Positions 1 through 8,891 of a stretch of 64,000 bases of DNA are shown here, in pieces. A program made the position numbers and the translations under genes. The stretch lies in contig NZ_QXGK01000002.1 in the NCBI RefSeq assembly GCF_003952945.1, forward strand, positions 62,001 to 126,000, read 5' to 3'. Below the pieces are notes generated by a model, which was given only the letters and a program-made list of their open reading frames with translations, ran no database searches and was not told the origin of the DNA. How positions within the stretch are numbered: the first letter of the stretch is position 1; every line of letters begins with the position of its first letter. This DNA is from Bifidobacterium samirii (GTDB lineage Bacteria > Actinomycetota > Actinomycetes > Actinomycetales > Bifidobacteriaceae).

Positions 1-1310
1 ACGATCTTGTAGCCGTGCTTCTCGACGACCTCGGACGGGGTGCCCTCGCCGGCCAGCACGCCGGAGACGGTCTGCTTGGCCAGCTTGTCGTTGAGCTTGC
101 CGTCGGCGATGAGCTTCTCGACCTCGGCCACGTCGGCCGGGGTGATGGCCAGCTCCTCCAGGGAGACGCCCTTCGCGTTGGCCTCGCGGCTCAGCTCGCC
201 CAGCCACCACTTGCGCGCGCCGGCGGCGGTCGCGCCGGCCTTGACGGTGTCCTCGATCAGGTCGAGCGCGTCCGCATTGATGATGTCGCGCATCTGCAGG
301 TCGCTCAGGCCCCACTCGGCCTTGAGACGGTTGCGGCGCTCGCGCGGCATCTCCGGCATCTCGGCCTTGAGGCGTTCGATGCGGTCCTTGGTGATGTGCA
401 GCATGACCAGATCCGGATCCGGGAAGTAGCGGTAGTCGTCCGCATCGGACTTGACGCGGCCGCCGGCGGTGGTCTGCGTCGCCTCGTCCCAGTGGCGGGT
501 CTCCTGCAGGATCTCCTTGCCCTCGTCCAGACGGGCGGCCTGACGGCGGATCTCGTACTGGATGGTCTTCTCGATGCCGCGGAACGAGTTCACGTTCTTG
601 GTCTCGGAACGGGTGCCGTACGGCGCGTCCGGGCTCGGGCGCAGCGACACGTTGACGTCGGCGCGCATGTTGCCCTGCTCCATGCGGGCGTGGGAGATGT
701 TCAGCGCGCGCACGATGTCGCGGATCGCGCGCATGTACGCGCCGGCGATCTCCGGAGCGCGGTCGCCCGCGCCCTCGATCGGCTTGGTGACGATCTCGAT
801 CAGCGGCACGCCGGCGCGGTTGTAGTCGACCAGCGAGTGGTCGGCGCCTTCGATGCGGCCGTCGGCGCCGCCGACGTGCGTGTTCTTGCCGGCGTCGTCC
901 TCGATGTGGGCGCGCTCGATCGGCACGCGGAACACGGTGCCGTCCTCCAGTTCGACGTCGAGGTAGCCGTTGCCGTTGGTCGGCTTGTCGTACTGGGAGA
1001 TCTGGTAGTTGCGCGGCATGTCCGGGTAGAAGTAGTTCTTGCGGGAGAACTGGCTCCACTCGGCGATCTCGCAGTGCAGGGCGAGGCCCAGCTTGATCGC
1101 GTAGTCGACGGCCGCCTCGTTGAGCACCGGCAGCGAGCCGGGCAGGCCCAGGCTCACCGGGGTCAGCTGGCTGTTCGGGTCGCCGCCGAAGCTCACTTCG
1201 GCCGGGCAGAACAGCTTGGTGGTCGTGGACAGCTCCACGTGGGTCTCCAGACCGAGCACCACATCGTACTTCTTGGTGGCGTCGGCGTACTTCATCAGTT
1301 TTTCAGCCAT
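1..1310 (-). CDS. gatB: Asp-tRNA(Asn)/Glu-tRNA(Gln) amidotransferase subunit B (partial, C-terminus outside window)
   Basis: GatB is the kinase/tRNA-binding subunit of the GatCAB amidotransferase, which converts misacylated Glu-tRNA(Gln) or Asp-tRNA(Asn) to the amidated form in the cytosol. The reverse strand reads [20 protein letters not shown], then the GatB signatures LETHVEL (substrate pocket) and the Cys of KLFCP, then a [13 protein letters not shown]-type motif. About 436 codons are present; the tail-like YqeY domain is cut off by the window edge at position 1. The ATG at 1310 has a purine-rich GAGAAAAGAG upstream. It lies 27 bp behind gatA and is the last gene of gatC-gatA-gatB on this strand. 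Confidence 0.95.
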   Translation of the reverse strand, partial: MAEKLMKYADATKKYDVVLGLETHVELSTTTKLFCPAEVSFGGDPNSQLTPVSLGLPGSLPVLNEAAVDYAIKLGLALHCEIAEWSQFSRKNYFYPDMPRNYQISQYDKPTNGNGYLDVELEDGTVFRVPIERAHIEDDAGKNTHVGGADGRIEGADHSLVDYNRAGVPLIEIVTKPIEGAGDRAPEIAGAYMRAIRDIVRALNISHARMEQGNMRADVNVSLRPSPDAPYGTRSETKNVNSFRGIEKTIQYEIRRQAARLDEGKEILQETRHWDEATQTTAGGRVKSDADDYRYFPDPDLVMLHITKDRIERLKAEMPEMPRERRNRLKAEWGLSDLQMRDIINADALDLIEDTVKAGATAAGARKWWLGELSREANAKGVSLEELAITPADVAEVEKLIADGKLNDKLAKQTVSGVLAGEGTPSEVVEKHGYKI

Positions 1311-1337
1311 GTGCGTTGCTCTTTTCTCGCGATGTGT

Positions 1338-2870
1338 TCACTCGCCCAGCCACGGGGTGGTCAGGGACTGCCAGATCGGGCCGTTCCAGGCCTCCTCCAG
1401 TGCGGCTTCGAGCGCGGCGGCGGGCTTGTACATGACCTCGTCGCGCTGCTGCGGGGCGATGAACTGGATGCCGGTGGGCAGGCCGTCGTCGGACAGGCCG
1501 GCCGGGATGCTCATCGCGGGCACGCCGGCGAGGTTCGCCGGGATCGTGGCGATGTCGTTCATGTACATGGCCAGCGGGTCGTCCATCTTCTCGCCGAACT
1601 TGAACGCGGTGGACGGGCTGGTCGGGGAGATCAGCACATCGGCCTGCTCGAACGCCTTGTTGAAGTCGTCGATGATCAGCGTGCGCACCTTCTGCGCCGA
1701 GCCGTACCACGCGTCGTAGTAGCCGGCGGACAGCGCGTAGGTGCCCAGGATGATGCGGCGCTTGACCTCGTCGCCGAAGCCGGCCTCACGGGTGTAGGCC
1801 ATCATGTTCGCGGCGGTGGCGGGCACGCCGGCCGGCGGCATGACGCGCATGCCGTAGCGCATGCCGTCGTAGCGGGCCAGGTTCGAGCTCACCTCGGACG
1901 GCATGATGATGTAGTACGCGCCCAGCGAGTACGCGAAGTGCGGGCAGGAGACCTCCACGACCTCGGCGCCCATGTCTTCGAGCAGCCTGACGGCCTCGTC
2001 GAAACGGGCCTGCACGCCCGGCTGGAAGCCTTCGCCGCCCAGCTCCTTGACCAGGCCGACCTTGAAGCCCTTCAGATCGCGCTTGGCGCCTTCCATCGCG
2101 GCGGCGACCATCGGACGCGGACCCTCCGGGATCGACGTGGAGTCGCGGCGGTCATGGCCGCCGATGATCTCCTGCAGCATCGCCGAATCGAGCACGGTGC
2201 GCGTGACCGGGCCGATCTGGTCGAGCGAGGACGCCATCGCGATCGCGCCGAAACGGCTCACGCCGCCGTAGGTCGGCTTGACGCCGACGGTGCCGGTCAG
2301 GGCGCCCGGCTGACGGATCGAGCCGCCGGTGTCGGTGCCCAGCGCCAGCGGCGCCTCGAACGCGGCGACCGCGGAGGCCGAACCACCGCCGGAGCCGCCC
2401 GGCACGCGCTCGGTGTCCCACGGGTTGTGGGTCGGGCCGTACGCGGAATGCTCGGTGGACGAGCCCTGCGCGAACTCGTCGAGGTTGGTCTTGCCCAGGA
2501 TCGGCATGCCGGCGGCCTTGAGCTTCTCGATGACGGTCGCGTCGTACGGCGGGATCCAGCCTTCGAGGATCTTCGAGGCGGCGGTCGTGGCGATGCCCTT
2601 GGTGACGATCATGTCCTTGATCGCGATCGGCACGCCGGCCAGATGCGGCATGGCGGCCTTCTCCTCGGCGCTCTTGGCGTCGAACGCGTCGGCCTGCTCG
2701 CGGGCGATGTCGCCCGACACCTGCAGGAACGCGTGGATCGACGGCTCGGCGGCCTCGATCACGTCGAGGTGCGCGTCGACCAGCTCACGGCTGGAGACCT
2801 CGCCGGCCTTGACCTTGGCGGCCATCTCGGCCGCGGACAGCTTCACCAGTTCGTTGGTTGCATTGCTCAT
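1338..2870 (-). CDS. gatA: Asp-tRNA(Asn)/Glu-tRNA(Gln) amidotransferase subunit A
   Basis: GatA is the amidase that releases ammonia from glutamine and passes it to GatB. The 510-residue product has the amidase-signature layout: the catalytic Lys in AIKDMI, the Ser pair in the [17 protein letters not shown] and [15 protein letters not shown] blocks, and the nucleophile Ser in [11 protein letters not shown]. Length is normal for the family. I chose the ATG at 2870 because GAGGAG lies 8 nt upstream, within the end of gatC; a GTG at 2879 is an alternative that would overlap the gatC stop. Only 5 nt separate it from gatC, so translation is probably coupled. Confidence 0.96.
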   Translation of the reverse strand: MSNATNELVKLSAAEMAAKVKAGEVSSRELVDAHLDVIEAAEPSIHAFLQVSGDIAREQADAFDAKSAEEKAAMPHLAGVPIAIKDMIVTKGIATTAASKILEGWIPPYDATVIEKLKAAGMPILGKTNLDEFAQGSSTEHSAYGPTHNPWDTERVPGGSGGGSASAVAAFEAPLALGTDTGGSIRQPGALTGTVGVKPTYGGVSRFGAIAMASSLDQIGPVTRTVLDSAMLQEIIGGHDRRDSTSIPEGPRPMVAAAMEGAKRDLKGFKVGLVKELGGEGFQPGVQARFDEAVRLLEDMGAEVVEVSCPHFAYSLGAYYIIMPSEVSSNLARYDGMRYGMRVMPPAGVPATAANMMAYTREAGFGDEVKRRIILGTYALSAGYYDAWYGSAQKVRTLIIDDFNKAFEQADVLISPTSPSTAFKFGEKMDDPLAMYMNDIATIPANLAGVPAMSIPAGLSDDGLPTGIQFIAPQQRDEVMYKPAAALEAALEEAWNGPIWQSLTTPWLGE

Positions 2871-2875
2871 AAGTC

Positions 2876-3172
2876 TCACTCCTCACCCAGGATGCGCGGC
2901 GCGACGAACATGCCGGACTCGGTCTTCGGGCCGCCGGCGGTCGCCTCGGCCTGGGTCAGCGGGGTCTCCGGCACGTCGGGACGCAGGTACGCCTCCAGCG
3001 GAATCGGGTTGGCGGTCGGGGCGACGTCGTCGGATGCCACTTCCTGCACCTTGTCGATGGAGTCGGCGATGACGTTCAGTTCGCCCTGCAGACGGGTGAT
3101 TTCCTCATCGGTGAGCGCGATTCGGGCCAGGTCGCCCAAATGCTCGATTTCTTCTCGTGTGAATGTAGGCAT
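2876..3172 (-). CDS. gatC: Asp-tRNA(Asn)/Glu-tRNA(Gln) amidotransferase subunit C
   Basis: GatC is the small scaffold subunit that wraps GatA and GatB. The 98-residue product starts [20 protein letters not shown], the usual GatC opening, and contains [15 protein letters not shown] and a Pro-rich linker ending near [12 protein letters not shown]. The open frame continues 17 codons upstream, but that part looks non-coding, so I used the internal ATG at 3172. It is the first gene of the gatCAB operon. The operon promoter must lie between this start and the repeat array that begins near 3311. Confidence 0.95.
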   Translation of the reverse strand: MPTFTREEIEHLGDLARIALTDEEITRLQGELNVIADSIDKVQEVASDDVAPTANPIPLEAYLRPDVPETPLTQAEATAGGPKTESGMFVAPRILGEE

Positions 3173-3310
3173 GCGCCTAACTATACGAGTCGTTTGTGAC
3201 ACGCACGAGCCGTTTTCCGTCACATTCCGGACTTCGGGATTCCCCGGCCACGCCTCCCCAACGAGAAGGATTCACGAGTAACCCGGCACATCTCATCACC
3301 GACTGCATCT

Positions 3311-3830
3311 CAGCGAGAAGATCTCCCGGTCAGACCAAGAGAACATCTCGCTGACTACTCCTCGGCGAGAACAATCCACTGGTAAACCCATGATTCTTCT
3401 CGCTGACAACATCCCAGCGAGAAGAATCACCGGCCAGCCCAGGGAAACCTCTCGCTGATGGCAAGTCAGCGAGAAGAATCACCGGCCAAACCCAAAACTC
3501 TTCTCACTGACAATACCCCAGCGAGAAAAATCAGCGGTTAAACCTGTCATTCCTCTCATTAACCACAGCTCAGCGAGAAGAAACCCCGACTAAACCGTAA
3601 CTCCTGCTCACTGACCGCCTCCCAACGAGAGAATCTACCGGTCGGACCGGGGAATCCTCTCGCTGATGGCAGGTCAGCAATAAGATTCAGCGGGTTAAAC
3701 CAGCCATTCTTCTCATTGAATACAACTCAGCGAGAAGAACCCCGACTGCCTCGGAACATATTCTCACTGACGGCTTCCCAGCGAGAAGAGCCGTCGGCTG
3801 AACCGGGGAATCTACTCGCTGTTTACGATT
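3311..3830. repeat. Family A array: about 10 units of a 52-bp palindromic repeat
   Basis: This 845-bp gap between divergent gatC and the AbiEi-like gene is filled by an array. Each unit opens with CAGCGAGAAGAATC (variants CAACGAGAGAA, CAGCAATAAG) and contains the inverse half-site ATTCTTCTCGCTGA about 30 nt later. Units start at 3311, 3362, 3415, 3467, 3519, 3571, 3623, 3675, 3728 and 3779, so the step is 51-53 bp. The half-sites are conserved and the DNA between them is not. The array has no start or stop pattern of coding DNA. A second array of the same family lies at 48095-48406. Confidence 0.85.
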
Positions 3831-4005
3831 CAGGCAGAGAAACCCGCAGTCGAACCGGAGCGAATCCCGCTCAGAAGCGGGAATCAAAACAGATAACCAT
3901 CCGTCATCATGGACTTATCCACAACCGAGTTATCCACAACACGCCGAAACCAAAGGTCTGCGTCCACATCGTCGGTTTCCCCGCAGCTCAACCCTCCATC
4001 CCCGA

Positions 4006-4018
4006 TACCATGCGGCCA
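4006..4018 (+). promoter_or_regulatory. Putative -10 element of a leaderless transcript
   Basis: TACCAT at 4006-4011 is followed by six bases and then the ATG at 4018. This is the distance expected if transcription starts at the A of the start codon. No ribosome binding site is visible and the -35 region is weak. Confidence 0.4.
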
Positions 4019-4974
4019 TGAAGCGACATAAACTCATCGAATCCCTGAAGGACGAGGCAACCCGGGAACGCCGATGCGTCTACAGCACGGACAGCCGGTC
4101 CCGATGCGCATTGGACCGCCGTGTCACGGACGGAGAACTGCTTCGCGTCTTTCCCAACATGTACGTCTCCACGGAATACTGGCACAAGCTCACCCCGCCT
4201 GCACGTTCGCTGCATATCGCCCGTACACTGCAACGACAGCATCCGACATGGATATTCACCGGTATCACCGCAGCGACGATTCGAAGCTTCGATCATCCAT
4301 GGCTGCTGCATGACGGCAGCATAGGCATACTGTCGCATGACCAGAGCAATCAGCCGACCGGGAAAAGCCTCAACCGAATCCGCCGGTTCTACACGGCACA
4401 GCCCGAGTATGACATCGTCGATGGGCTGCGTACGGCGTCGGCCGCACGCACGCTGGTGGATTGCGCGTTGACGTGCGAGTTCCGGTTCTCGTTGGCGATG
4501 TTCGATTCGGCGTTGCGGCAGGGGGTCGCGCCGGAGGAGGTGGAACGCGAGTGCGCGCGGCTGCATCGGGATTGCGCGCCGGTGTTCCGGCTGCTCAGGT
4601 ACGCGGATCCGGCGCGGGAGAACGGCGGCGAGTCGCTGTCGTACGCGACGGTCGTCGACGCGCGGCTCATGCTGCCGCAGGTGCAGGTCGAGATCGTCGA
4701 TCCGACGACCGGCAGGATGTACCGGGTCGATTTCCTGTGGCGGCTGCCCGACGGCAGGATCATCGTCGGCGAGCTCGACGGCGCCGCCAAGTACGTCGAT
4801 CCGTCGATGACGGACGGGCGCAGCATCCACGGGGTCGTCGCCGACGAGCGGGAACGCGAGCAGGCGCTCCGACGGGCCGGCGTCACCTCCATCGTCCGGT
4901 TCACGTTCCGCGAGGTGGTGGCGGTCACGCCGTTCCTCGCCAAGCTGCGCGCCGCCGGCATCCCGCATCGCTGA
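4018..4974 (+). CDS. Solo AbiEi-like winged-helix protein with C-terminal PD-(D/E)XK/Vsr-like domain
   Basis: The 318-residue product has two parts. Residues 1-160 resemble the AbiEi antitoxin-type region (early TDGELLRVFPNMYV wing, then an RTLVDCAL segment near 144). Residues 200-300 resemble a small PD-(D/E)XK or DUF559/Vsr-like nuclease fold: E205, D238 in YRVDFLW, then E252-x-D254 and K258 in VGELDGAAKY, and a late basic helix with RAGV. Such fusions are common and uncharacterised in Actinobacteria. There is no AbiEii-type toxin beside it, so it is not a normal type IV toxin-antitoxin pair. Its start lies just beyond the family A repeat array. The domain assignment rests on motif reading and is moderate; DNA cleavage is inferred. 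Confidence 0.7.
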   Translation: MKRHKLIESLKDEATRERRCVYSTDSRSRCALDRRVTDGELLRVFPNMYVSTEYWHKLTPPARSLHIARTLQRQHPTWIFTGITAATIRSFDHPWLLHDGSIGILSHDQSNQPTGKSLNRIRRFYTAQPEYDIVDGLRTASAARTLVDCALTCEFRFSLAMFDSALRQGVAPEEVERECARLHRDCAPVFRLLRYADPARENGGESLSYATVVDARLMLPQVQVEIVDPTTGRMYRVDFLWRLPDGRIIVGELDGAAKYVDPSMTDGRSIHGVVADEREREQALRRAGVTSIVRFTFREVVAVTPFLAKLRAAGIPHR

Positions 4975-5238
4975 TCGCCCGTTGATTCCGAAGGTTCCGG
5001 CCGATTCCGAAGGTTCCGCGATCCAGGTAATTCGCCGGTCAGAAGAATCGCATGATCCCACTGAATTCAGTGATTCCGATGACTCCGTTGGTTCAGCGGC
5101 GTGACGCCGGCCGGATGATCGACGAGGCTCCCACTGAGGACATGGTCCCAGCCCGCAGGATCGCCGCCCGTGGATATGGGCGGCATCGCTCGCAGCATGA
5201 TTCCGGTTCGGCTCGGATACGGCACCGGAGGAACGGGG

Positions 5239-6135
5239 TCAGCGGACGACGGCGTGCTGGGCGATGTAGGCGTGCATCGCGACGGCGGCCGCAGCGCCGG
5301 CGTTGATGGAGCGCACGGAGCCGAACTGGGAGATGTAGACGACGTCGTCGGCCAGGTCGAGCGCCTTGCGGCTCAGGCCGGGGCCTTCGGCGCCGAACAG
5401 CAGCAGGCACCGCTTGGGGAACGCGTACGTTTCGATCGGCACCGCGCCGGGGATGATGTCGAGCGCGATGACGCGCGCCGATTCGAGTTCGCGGATGCGC
5501 GCGTCGATCGCGGCGATGCGCGCGTAGCCGTCGTCGGCGATGCCGAGCGCGTGGGCGGTGTCCTGCGCCGGCGGTCGACCGGCGAGCACGCCTTCCTCGA
5601 TGTATTCGCGCACGTCCCGGTGCATGCGGATGGCGACGGCCGCCGCTTCGGCGCGCGCCGCGGCGATCTCGCCGGCGATGCGGTATCGCCAGCATTCGAC
5701 GAGTTCGGTGATGCTGGGATGGTTCTCGACGTGCTGGTACAGCTCGGTCATCAGCGCGCCCTTGCGGTTCCACTTGTGCGGGCCGACGATGTGGACGCGG
5801 CGCGCCTGGAACGCGTTGGCGGTGCGCACCATGGATCCGATGTTGAAGTCGTGCGTCCAGTTCTCGACGGCGACTTCGAAATCGTGGCGACCGCGCGCGT
5901 CGAGGTCGGCCTTGATCGCGGCGACGGTCCAGTAGCGGTAGCGGTCGAGCACGTTGCGCCGGTCGCCCTCGTCGAGCAGGGCGGTGTCGTAGCGCATGTC
6001 GTACGACGGCGACGCCGGGTCGTCGGGACGCGGCTCGCCGGGGTGGGTTTCGGCCCAAGGACCGACGCCGATCTCACGGAATTCGGGTTCGCCGGACATC
6101 TTCGCCGCCATCGAGATGGGGTTGGGAGCGTGCAT
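5239..6135 (-). CDS. TrmH/SpoU-family RNA 2'-O-methyltransferase
   Basis: The 298-residue protein is a SPOUT-class methyltransferase that would transfer methyl from SAM to a ribose 2'-OH in tRNA or rRNA. The three SpoU motifs are visible: HDFNIGSMVRTANAF (motif 1, Asn and Arg), CLLLFGAEGPGLS (motif 2) and FGSVRSINAGAAAAVAMHAY (motif 3). About 70 N-terminal residues precede motif 1. The ATG at 6135 has AGGAAGG 9 nt upstream. The open frame runs far upstream on this strand, but that part overlaps the two genes behind it and is not coding. The exact RNA target cannot be told from sequence. Confidence 0.88.
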   Translation of the reverse strand: MHAPNPISMAAKMSGEPEFREIGVGPWAETHPGEPRPDDPASPSYDMRYDTALLDEGDRRNVLDRYRYWTVAAIKADLDARGRHDFEVAVENWTHDFNIGSMVRTANAFQARRVHIVGPHKWNRKGALMTELYQHVENHPSITELVECWRYRIAGEIAAARAEAAAVAIRMHRDVREYIEEGVLAGRPPAQDTAHALGIADDGYARIAAIDARIRELESARVIALDIIPGAVPIETYAFPKRCLLLFGAEGPGLSRKALDLADDVVYISQFGSVRSINAGAAAAVAMHAYIAQHAVVR

Positions 6136-6202
6136 GGTCGGGTGCCTTCCTGTGCGTTTTCCTATGCGGGTGCCGACGCCGGGGTCGGATGCGGTCGCAA
6201 CG

Positions 6203-6240
6203 CCGTCATCCGCCGGTTTCGGATGGCCGGCGGATGACGG
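6203..6240 (-). terminator. Hairpin behind the PyrE-like gene
   Basis: CCGTCATCCGCCGG at 6203-6216 pairs perfectly with CCGGCGGATGACGG at 6227-6240 around a 10-nt loop. It sits 9 bp past the stop of the PyrE-like gene. There is no clear U-run. Confidence 0.6.
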
Positions 6241-6248
6241 CCGCCCTG

Positions 6249-6962
6249 CTAGCGCAGGTCGGATTCGCGGTAGGCCTGGACGAAGGGGATCTCGCGCGAG
6301 GTGCCATCGAGCGGGTTGACGACGTCGATGACCGGGTCGGTCATGTCGACGCCTCCGATCAGCGACGCGATGGCCACGACGGACGCGCCCTCGTGTTCGA
6401 CGATGCCGAAGTCGAGGCTCAGTTCGTTGCCGTTGCGCAGCGTGACGAGCGACGAGGTCTGCACGTACGACTTCTCGGACAGCCACGAGTCGAGCAGGAT
6501 CACGCGCTTGCCGTCGATCGACGGGCCTTTGACGGACGGGTAGACGAAGTCCATGACGAAGCCGTCGAGGTCCTCGCCGCGGGAGGCGGCGGCCTGGATC
6601 ATCGCGCTGACAAGCGGCACGGCGGCCGCGGTGAGGGCGCCGACCGCGTCGAAGTCGTCGACGGAGTAGCCCTGCTCCTCGAGCGTGTCGAGCAGGATGT
6701 GGCCGACGATGGACGCGCCGCGGTGGTCGAACGTCACGGACGACAGCTCGCAGAACGGGCGGCCGTCGAGTTCGGCGCGCAGCAGTCGGGCGAGCTGTTC
6801 GCGCGGTTCGAGCATCTCGAACGGGGTCTGCGGCTCCGCCGCGGCCGCGGCATCGGAGGCTCCGGCATCGCCGGCAGCGGCGGCGACGGTCGCGCGGAAG
6901 GTGGGTTCTTCGGTCTTGGTCTGTTCGCTCATGGTGCCCAGCGTATCGTCGTGTAGGGTCAT
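6249..6962 (-). CDS. Orotate phosphoribosyltransferase-like protein with degenerate PRPP loop
   Basis: The 237-residue product follows the PyrE-type phosphoribosyltransferase plan: FDAVGALTAAAVPLVSAMI (fold core near 105), FVMDFVYPSVKGPSIDG, then KRVILLDSWLSEKS where the PRPP-binding loop should be. The usual acidic pair followed by TG is replaced by DSWLSEK, so normal PRPP chemistry is doubtful. The first 45 residues are Ala-rich. The ATG at 6962 follows the rmuC stop directly and has GAGGA just upstream; an ATG at 6932 (MSEQTKTEEP) is a plausible alternative. Catalytic activity is unproven; it could be a regulatory or structural PRTase homologue. Confidence 0.65.
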   Translation of the reverse strand: MTLHDDTLGTMSEQTKTEEPTFRATVAAAAGDAGASDAAAAAEPQTPFEMLEPREQLARLLRAELDGRPFCELSSVTFDHRGASIVGHILLDTLEEQGYSVDDFDAVGALTAAAVPLVSAMIQAAASRGEDLDGFVMDFVYPSVKGPSIDGKRVILLDSWLSEKSYVQTSSLVTLRNGNELSLDFGIVEHEGASVVAIASLIGGVDMTDPVIDVVNPLDGTSREIPFVQAYRESDLR

Positions 6963-8315
6963 TCAGTCCTCGCTCTCGTATTGCGCTTCGGGCGCGGTGA
7001 GCTCGCGCACGTCGCCCTTGCCGGGTTCGATGATCTCGACGGGCGCGATGACCTTGCCCGCGTCGATCTTCTGGAGCTTGCGCGCGGTGACGAGCACGCG
7101 CGATTCGAGCGACGTGGCGAACTGATTGTATGCGCCGACCGTCTTGGTGATGGCCGCGCCGAGCTTGGTGGCCCGCTCCCCCAGGATCGCGAAGCGCTCG
7201 TAGAGCTCGCGCGACAGGTCGAACAGCTTCTTCGCGTCGTCGGTCAGGCTCTGCTGCTGCCAGGCGTAGGCGACCGACTTGAGCACGGCCCACAGCGTGA
7301 CCGGCGAGGTGAGCGCCACCTTGCGGGCGAACGCGTCGTCGAGGAGCGTGGGGTCGGTTTCGAGCGCGGCCTGCAGCAACGCCTCGTTGGGGATGAACGC
7401 GACGACGAAGTCGGGGGCCGTCTCGAACGCGTTCCAGTACGCCTTGTCGCCCAGCACGCGCACGTGCTCGCGCAGCGCCTTGGCGTGCGCGCGCAGCAGG
7501 TCGTCGCGGCGGGCGAGCTCGTCCGCCGGAGCGGTCTCGGGGATCTCGCAGGCGCGCTGGTAGTCGGTGTACGGCACCTTCGCGTCGATCGGGATGGTCT
7601 TGCCGCCGGGCAGGTGGACGACCATGTCGGGCCGCTGCGTGCGGCCGTCGTCGTCGGCGACCACGACCTGCGTGTCGAAGTCGACGTGTTCGAGCAGGCC
7701 GGCGGATTCGACGATGTTGCGCAGCTGCGCCTCGCCCCATGCGCCGCGCACCTTGTTGTTGCGCAGCGCGGACGACAGCGCGCTGGTCTCCTTGTCGAGG
7801 CGCGCCTGCTGTTCGCCCAGTCCCTTGAGCTGTTCGCCCAGCGCGCCCATCTCGCGCTTGCGCCCCTCCTCGATCTGCGTGACCTTGCTCTGCAGCGCGT
7901 CAAGGTTCTTCTGCACGGGGGCGAGCGCCGCGAGCACCTTGCCCTGCTCTTCGATGGCCTGCGCCTGTTCGTCGCGCCGGCGCGCCTCGTCGGCGGCGGC
8001 GCGTTCGCGTTCGCGTTCGATGCGCAGCCGTTCGTCCTTGCGCGCCTGGTCGAGCTGTTCGGTGACGAAGGCGAGCTGGCGTTCGAGTCCTTCGACGCGC
8101 GCGCCGGATTCGCTCAGGCGTGCGGTCAGGTCGTTGACCTGCGCGAGCGCGTCGTCGCGCTGGGATTGGACGAGGGCCAGTTCGCCGGACTGTTCGCCGC
8201 GCGTCTCCTCGCGCCCGCGGGCACGTCCGGCGGCGAGTCCGCCGGCGGCCCCCAGTGCGGCCGCGAGCGCCATCGCCGCGACCAGTACGATCATCGTCAG
8301 CATGTTTTCGAACAT
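6963..8315 (-). CDS. rmuC: DNA recombination protein RmuC
   Basis: RmuC proteins limit DNA inversions between short inverted repeats and have a restriction-like nuclease core. The 450-residue product has an N-terminal membrane anchor (residues 5-28), a long coiled coil rich in Glu, Arg and Gln (about 40-180), then the RmuC core with KVRGAWGEAQLRNIVESAGLL, the catalytic-like IPIDAKVPYTDY, and TLWAVLKSVAYAWQQQ. Length is typical. The ATG at 8315 is used; an ATG at 8303 would shorten it by four residues. It ends directly in front of the PyrE-like gene, which suggests one transcript. Its presence is of interest because the chromosome carries many short inverted repeats. Confidence 0.93.
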   Translation of the reverse strand: MFENMLTMIVLVAAMALAAALGAAGGLAAGRARGREETRGEQSGELALVQSQRDDALAQVNDLTARLSESGARVEGLERQLAFVTEQLDQARKDERLRIERERERAAADEARRRDEQAQAIEEQGKVLAALAPVQKNLDALQSKVTQIEEGRKREMGALGEQLKGLGEQQARLDKETSALSSALRNNKVRGAWGEAQLRNIVESAGLLEHVDFDTQVVVADDDGRTQRPDMVVHLPGGKTIPIDAKVPYTDYQRACEIPETAPADELARRDDLLRAHAKALREHVRVLGDKAYWNAFETAPDFVVAFIPNEALLQAALETDPTLLDDAFARKVALTSPVTLWAVLKSVAYAWQQQSLTDDAKKLFDLSRELYERFAILGERATKLGAAITKTVGAYNQFATSLESRVLVTARKLQKIDAGKVIAPVEIIEPGKGDVRELTAPEAQYESED

Positions 8316-8409
8316 ACGTTCTATTGAATCCCACGCCGGCGACGTCCGCGTGTCGCCTTGGGCGGCCTTGGAACCGACGGCGCGGAGGCCGCGCGGACCG
8401 GAATCGCGC

Positions 8410-8691
8410 TCAGGATCGGACGAGCCGTGCGATGGCGCCGGACGCTTCGGCGAGCTTCTCGTCGGCGACTTCGCCGCCGTCCGCGGCGGCCTGGCGCACG
8501 CAGTGGTTGAGGTGGTCGTCGAGCAGCAGCAGGGCGACGGATTTGAGCGCGGACGTGGATGCGGAGATCTGGGTGAGCACGTCGATGCAGTACCGGTCGC
8601 CCTCGACCATCTGCTCGATGGCGCGCACCTGCCCTTCGATGCGGCGCAGCCGCGCCAGGACCTTCGCCTTGTCGTCGCCGTATCCGTGCAT
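8410..8691 (-). CDS. csoR: Copper-sensing repressor CsoR
   Basis: CsoR is a small all-helical repressor that leaves DNA when it binds Cu(I). The 93-residue product has the family opening KAKVLARLRRIEGQVRAIEQM and the Cu(I) ligands in the right places: C35 in DRYCIDVL, H60 and C64 in DDHLNHC. I chose the ATG at 8691 because AAGGGGA lies 6 nt upstream; the frame extends 37 codons further, without coding character. It is divergent from the copper ATPase gene, with a matching operator between them, so it probably controls both. Confidence 0.93.
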   Translation of the reverse strand: MHGYGDDKAKVLARLRRIEGQVRAIEQMVEGDRYCIDVLTQISASTSALKSVALLLLDDHLNHCVRQAAADGGEVADEKLAEASGAIARLVRS

Positions 8692-8809
8692 GCCGTCCCC
8701 TTTCGTCCGTGCGGATTCGACTATCTCATAGCCGCATGTCCCGACGACGCGCACCGGGGCATCGGAGTACGCCGCCGCTTCCGATGCGCGCATCGCGAAC
8801 ACCGCCCAT

Positions 8810-8828
8810 TATACCCCCCGGGGGTATA
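8810..8828. promoter_or_regulatory. Probable CsoR operator
   Basis: TATACCCCC at 8810-8818 and GGGGGTATA at 8820-8828 form a 9-bp perfect inverted repeat around a single C. A G/C-tract palindrome with AT ends is the known CsoR operator pattern. It lies between csoR and the ATPase gene. A TATACA-like -10 follows at 8832-8837, so bound CsoR would block the copper promoter. Confidence 0.85.
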
Positions 8829-8891
8829 TGGTATACACTTGGAATCCACAGACATCACCTAACGCAGCAAACAGCAGAGAGGAGGGAGACG

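Noticed and set aside
15-3281. Very long plus-strand open frame over gatCAB
   Set aside because: It is the antisense shadow of three clear genes in GC-rich DNA. Similar long shadows over trmH, rmuC, clpB, glf and lnpA (for example 54904-57672 plus) were also dropped.
5239-7740. 833-residue fusion of the methyltransferase with upstream frames
   Set aside because: The first 535 codons overlap rmuC and the PyrE-like gene in another frame and are Arg-rich shadow sequence.
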